A stretch of 36,604 bases of DNA from DSYF01 sp041181065 (GTDB lineage Bacteria; Verrucomicrobiota; Verrucomicrobiia; Limisphaerales; DSYF01): positions 1 to 36,604 of the forward strand of contig JBEGQI010000126.1 of assembly GCA_041181065.1 (NCBI GenBank). The letters run 5' to 3'. Each line of letters starts with the position of its first letter. The first letter of the stretch is position 1. This document shows positions 33,732 through 36,604 of this stretch, in pieces. The notes under the pieces are model-generated. The model had not been told where the DNA came from. It did no database searches and worked only from the letters and a program-made list of their open reading frames with translations. Both the position numbers and the translations under genes were made by a program.

Positions 33732-35300
33732 CTAATTCCCTGTCTTCAATTCCACCACGTCGTGCGGGGCGGCTTCTTTCATGCCGGCGGGGCTGACGCG
33801 GATGTAGCGGGCTTTCTCGCGGAGTTGCGCGAGGTTCGCGGCGCCGAGATATCCCATGCCACTTTGGATGCCGCCGATGAGTTGCGAGAGGACGAGGTCC
33901 ACCGAGCTGGTGACTTCCTTGAGCGCTTCGATGCCTTCGGCGGCGACTTTGCGCGTGGCGTCCTTTTTGTCGTGGCCGTAACGCGCGGCGGAACCGGCCT
34001 TCATCGCGGCGAGGCTGCCCATGCCGCGATATTGCTTATACATCTTGCCGCCGATTTCCATGATCTGGCCGGGCGCCTCAGGGCAACCGGCGAGCAGGCC
34101 GCCGCAAATCACCGACTGCGCGAGGGTCAGCGCCTTCACGAGGTCGCCGGACTTGGTGATGCCGCCGTCGGCGATGATGCTGACGCCTTTCTTGGCAGCG
34201 GCACGCGAGGCGACGTAGAGCGCGGTCAATTGCGGGATGCCCACGCCCGCAACGACGCGCGTGGTGCAAATGGAGCCGGGGCCCTGGCCGACTTTGATGA
34301 CGTTCGCACCAGCGTCGGCGAGAAATTCCACACCCGCCGCGCTGGTGACGTTGCCGGCGATGATGGGCAGTTGCTTGAATTCGCTGCGAATCATCTTCAC
34401 CGTCTCGCCAACGCCTTTGCTGAAACCATGAGCCGTCGAGACGGCCACGACATCCACGCCGCGTTCGACGAGCCCGCCGACGTGTTGGAGGATGCGGTCG
34501 CGGTCGAGTTCGCCGAAGGCATTGCGCGTGGCGCTGACGGCGGCACCGCAGAGCAGGCGGAACTGTCCGTCGCGTGCAGGCCTGAATTGAGCCTGCTTCT
34601 CCTGCGTGATGCGCTCGACGTCGCTGATGGTGAAGAGGCCGTGCAGATGGTCCTTGTCGTCCACGACGAGCAATTTGTGGATGCCGGGGTTGTCGGTGAA
34701 AAATTTATCGGCTGCGGCGATGGGATTGGAGCCGAGGTTTTTCTTGTTGATGGTCTGAACCTGTTTCCGGGGCGTGAGTGATTCGGAAACTTTGCGCGCG
34801 GCGTAGCGTTGCTTGACCACATGGCCGGGCAGCAGGCCGACGAGTTTACCGGCGGCATCCACGACGGGGAACGTGCGGAAATCGAAACGCTTTTTGTCGA
34901 TCATCTCAAGCACGTCGCCGATGAGTTCGTCGGGGGAAACTTGGATGGGCTCCTGGATCAAGCCGTGGATGTGATTCTTCACGCGGCTGACTTCGTGGAG
35001 CTGTTCCTTCTCGGACATGTTGTAATGGATCAGGCCGAGCCCGCCGTTGAGGGCCATCGAGATGGCCATGCGGGATTCAGTCACGGTATCCATGTCCGCC
35101 GAGATGACGGGGATGTTCAGCTGGAGGCCGTCGGCCAGATTGGTGGCGAGTTGGGTGTCGCGCGGGAGGACTTCGGAATAGAGCGTGGCCAGCGTGACAT
35201 CATCGTAGGTCAGGGCGGTGCCGGCTTGGGCGGGGAAGAACGTATCCGCGGCGAGGTAAAACTGCGAATCGAGGGCGTTGGGCTTGGACGTAGCTGCCAT
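33732..35300 (-). CDS. guaB: Inosine-5'-monophosphate dehydrogenase
   Basis: A 522-residue enzyme converting IMP to XMP with NAD, the committed step of GMP synthesis. A (beta/alpha)8 barrel is interrupted by two CBS domains (about residues 115-235). The catalytic Cys is C345 (GQGPGSICTTRVVAG), the IMP-binding loops are IADGGITKSGDLVKAL and MYKQYRGMGSLAAM, and the flap keeps RY (AARYGHD). A notable change is VAVSTAHGFSKGV (285-297), where bacterial IMPDHs normally have an Asp (VDTAHGHS) at the position of S288; the effect on NAD binding is unknown. The ATG at 35300 gives MAATSKPNALDSQFY; the longer reading upstream includes the divergent promoter region and is rejected. Confidence 0.93.
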   Translation of the reverse strand: MAATSKPNALDSQFYLAADTFFPAQAGTALTYDDVTLATLYSEVLPRDTQLATNLADGLQLNIPVISADMDTVTESRMAISMALNGGLGLIHYNMSEKEQLHEVSRVKNHIHGLIQEPIQVSPDELIGDVLEMIDKKRFDFRTFPVVDAAGKLVGLLPGHVVKQRYAARKVSESLTPRKQVQTINKKNLGSNPIAAADKFFTDNPGIHKLLVVDDKDHLHGLFTISDVERITQEKQAQFRPARDGQFRLLCGAAVSATRNAFGELDRDRILQHVGGLVERGVDVVAVSTAHGFSKGVGETVKMIRSEFKQLPIIAGNVTSAAGVEFLADAGANVIKVGQGPGSICTTRVVAGVGIPQLTALYVASRAAAKKGVSIIADGGITKSGDLVKALTLAQSVICGGLLAGCPEAPGQIMEIGGKMYKQYRGMGSLAAMKAGSAARYGHDKKDATRKVAAEGIEALKEVTSSVDLVLSQLIGGIQSGMGYLGAANLAQLREKARYIRVSPAGMKEAAPHDVVELKTGN

Positions 35301-35370
35301 GCGCGAAAATGCCTGACTTACCCGATAAATGGCAAGATTTTCCCCGGAATCAGGCGAAGAAAAGGCTTTA

Positions 35371-35399
35371 TTGACGGTCAGGGAGCGGTAAGCTACGAA
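35371..35399 (+). promoter_or_regulatory. Possible sigma-70-type promoter of the Ala-rich secreted protein
   Basis: TTGACG (35371-35376) lies 17 bases before TACGAA (35394-35399), about 35 bases upstream of the start of the downstream gene. The -35 is good but the -10 matches only half of TATAAT, so this is tentative. The region is shared with the divergent guaB start. Confidence 0.35.
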
Positions 35400-35433
35400 T
35401 ATCCCGCTGAGAGAAGTTCTCCGGCGAAAAAGT

Positions 35434-36180
35434 ATGAAGACAAAATTCCTGCTCCTAGTGGCATCCACAGTGATCGCCGCGAATCTTGTTGCCGAGGACA
35501 AGGTGGCTGTCCCCAACTACAAAAAAGACCTTTCTTCGGTCACAGTGCTGGAGATGCCTGCCAAGGCCGCCGGTCTTGTGGCTCAGGCACCCGCCAAGGA
35601 CCGAGCGGTGGTCACGTCCGCAGTGGTCAAGAGCGTAGCTGCGATCAAGGTGACAGCCTTGCCAGCCACGGTCGGGGCGATTGCGAAGTCTTCACCAGAC
35701 ATGGCTGCAACTGCGGCAGCGGTGGCAACCTCCGTCGAGCCAAAACTCGCGGTTGACGTTTCCAAGGCGGCGGCAGCTTCGGCGCCGACCAAGGCAGGTG
35801 AAATTGTGGCGGCGGTTTGCAAGGTGTTGCCGGAGAATTTCCGCAATGTTGCCGCGATCGTCGCCAAGATTGCCCCCGATCAGGCGAAGCAGATTCTCGC
35901 GGGCGTCGGCACGGCCATCCCGCGCCTCGCACCGTTCATCAATCAGGCAGGGGTCGGCGCGACTGGTGCCCTCGACGTGGCTGCAATTTTAGCTCATGCA
36001 GAATCTCTTGCGGCCAGCAGCACGACGACGGCTGCGACCACTTCTGGCAATACATTGACGCCCCGCCCGCCGAGCGTTGGTTCGCCCTACAATCCGCTCC
36101 CCACCGGAACACCGACGACGGGTTCGGTGACGAACTCCGGGACCGTGCCGGGCGGTGGCCGCGATTACACGCCGCCGTGA
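35434..36180 (+). CDS. Ala-rich secreted protein of unknown function
   Basis: A 248-residue exported protein with signal peptide KFLLLVASTVIAANLVAED (cleavage after NLVA is likely). The mature protein is rich in Ala, Val and Lys and predicted largely helical, with repeated AA-x-V and KAAA blocks from about 40 to 180. A low-complexity Thr/Gly/Pro tail (about 190-248, for example TGTPTTGSVTNSGTVPGGG) follows. I recognise no domain; similar Ala-rich exported proteins occur in verrucomicrobial genomes, from memory only. It has its own strong terminator at 36196-36235 and is probably monocistronic. Confidence 0.8.
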   Translation: MKTKFLLLVASTVIAANLVAEDKVAVPNYKKDLSSVTVLEMPAKAAGLVAQAPAKDRAVVTSAVVKSVAAIKVTALPATVGAIAKSSPDMAATAAAVATSVEPKLAVDVSKAAAASAPTKAGEIVAAVCKVLPENFRNVAAIVAKIAPDQAKQILAGVGTAIPRLAPFINQAGVGATGALDVAAILAHAESLAASSTTTAATTSGNTLTPRPPSVGSPYNPLPTGTPTTGSVTNSGTVPGGGRDYTPP

Positions 36181-36195
36181 TTCCAAGCTGATTTC

Positions 36196-36236
36196 AAAAG
36201 AGCCGGGAACCGTTTGGTTCCCGGCTCTTTTGTTTG
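36196..36236 (+). terminator. Strong Rho-independent terminator
   Basis: AAAAGAGCCGGGAACC (36196-36211) and its exact complement (36216-36231) form a 16-bp stem with a GTTT loop; the descending arm ends CTTTTGTTT. It lies 15 bases after the stop of the Ala-rich protein. Confidence 0.93.
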
Positions 36237-36279
36237 CTGGTCCACTTGCTAGCTGCGCCGCTTTTTGCGAGCTTCGCGC

Positions 36280-36604
36280 ATGCGATACTTTTTTCTGGCG
36301 GCGGCTTTGACCGCAGTTTCATGGGTGGGTGCGGCAGAGCTGCGGTTTGATTTCGGTGCCACGCCCGTCGGCTCGATGCCGACGAACTTCCACAGCGTGG
36401 CTGCCGGAGACGGCAAGTCTGGCAACTGGCGTGTCCAGATGGATGAGGTGCCGCCGACGCTTGCCCCGCTCACGACGCAGGCCCCCGCCAACACGCGGCG
36501 CGCAGTGCTGGTTCAGACCGCGCAGTCGATGGCGGATGAGCATTTTCCGATGCTGGTCTTCGACGGTGAATCGTTTGCGGATTTCACGCTGACCACCCGA
36601 TTTA
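36280..36604 (+). CDS. Secreted protein, start only (3' end outside window)
   Basis: An open frame from ATG 36280 to the end of the window, 108 codons, missing its C-terminus. It begins with a signal peptide (RYFFLAAALTAVSWVGAAE, cleavage near GAA), then RFDFGATPVG, WRVQMDEVPP and VFDGESFADFTLTTRF. The pattern of F-D-F-G, an exposed Trp and an F-A-D-F-T-L-T-T strand recalls concanavalin-like jelly-roll/LamG-type or DUF1080-type secreted domains, but the visible part is too short to assign. There is no Shine-Dalgarno sequence; the upstream gene is isolated from it by the strong terminator. Confidence 0.7.
   Translation, partial: MRYFFLAAALTAVSWVGAAELRFDFGATPVGSMPTNFHSVAAGDGKSGNWRVQMDEVPPTLAPLTTQAPANTRRAVLVQTAQSMADEHFPMLVFDGESFADFTLTTRF

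Overview
The window looks like a chromosome segment of a heterotrophic Verrucomicrobiota bacterium, probably of the Limisphaerales/Pedosphaera lineage. This is inferred from high-GC coding DNA, secreted PQQ-propeller proteins starting DWPHWRGP after the signal peptide, a sulfatase, YHYH and MbnP/di-heme peroxidase proteins, a prepilin-like protein with a 'FSLVELL' start, and several families of dispersed imperfect palindromes between genes. No taxonomic marker such as rRNA is present. No tRNA, CRISPR array, integrase or transposase was seen, and no gene-free stretch exceeds about 220 bases.

Layout. (1) 1-2675: the end of sdhA (5' end outside the window), sdhB and a good terminator. (2) 2678-5342, minus strand: proC, an AI-2E family permease, an orphan FlbD-like protein and a CoA-binding protein. 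(3) 5406-15039: a secreted redox module. On the minus strand are a YHYH-domain protein, an MbnP-like domain fused to a di-heme (MbnH/MauG/CcpA-like) peroxidase, and a sulfatase. Divergent on the plus strand are a second di-heme peroxidase and an OmpR-type regulator/histidine kinase pair. A two-armed inverted motif (CTTAAG plus TGAAG) sits between the divergent halves and is a candidate operator. (4) 15168-27207: a catabolic cluster with preA, mmsA, hydA, prpD, prpB, prpC, an NCS1 permease and an AGXT2-like aminotransferase on the minus strand, and an M20 carbamoyl-amide hydrolase divergently on the plus strand. Together these can take uracil or thymine through beta-alanine or 3-aminoisobutyrate to acetyl-CoA or propionyl-CoA, and propionyl-CoA through the methylcitrate cycle to pyruvate and succinate. 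(5) 27273-35300: a prepilin-like protein, a zinc-ribbon/membrane/propeller protein, a HAD phosphatase, tadA, a Nudix hydrolase, a secreted PQQ-like protein and guaB. (6) 35434-36604: an Ala-rich secreted protein with a strong terminator, then the start of another secreted protein running off the window.

The most unusual signal is the dispersed palindrome family built from CCAAGCTCC / GGAGCTTGG words (four copies). Three copies directly abut stop codons. In two copies the repeat is itself translated and supplies the basic and hydrophobic parts of the signal peptides of the sulfatase and the MbnP-peroxidase fusion. A different, perfect 26-bp inverted repeat is inserted in frame inside the peroxidase domain of the same fusion protein, at a site where its paralogue 4 kb away has no insertion. 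Repeat DNA therefore seems to have been turned into protein at least three times within about 2 kb.
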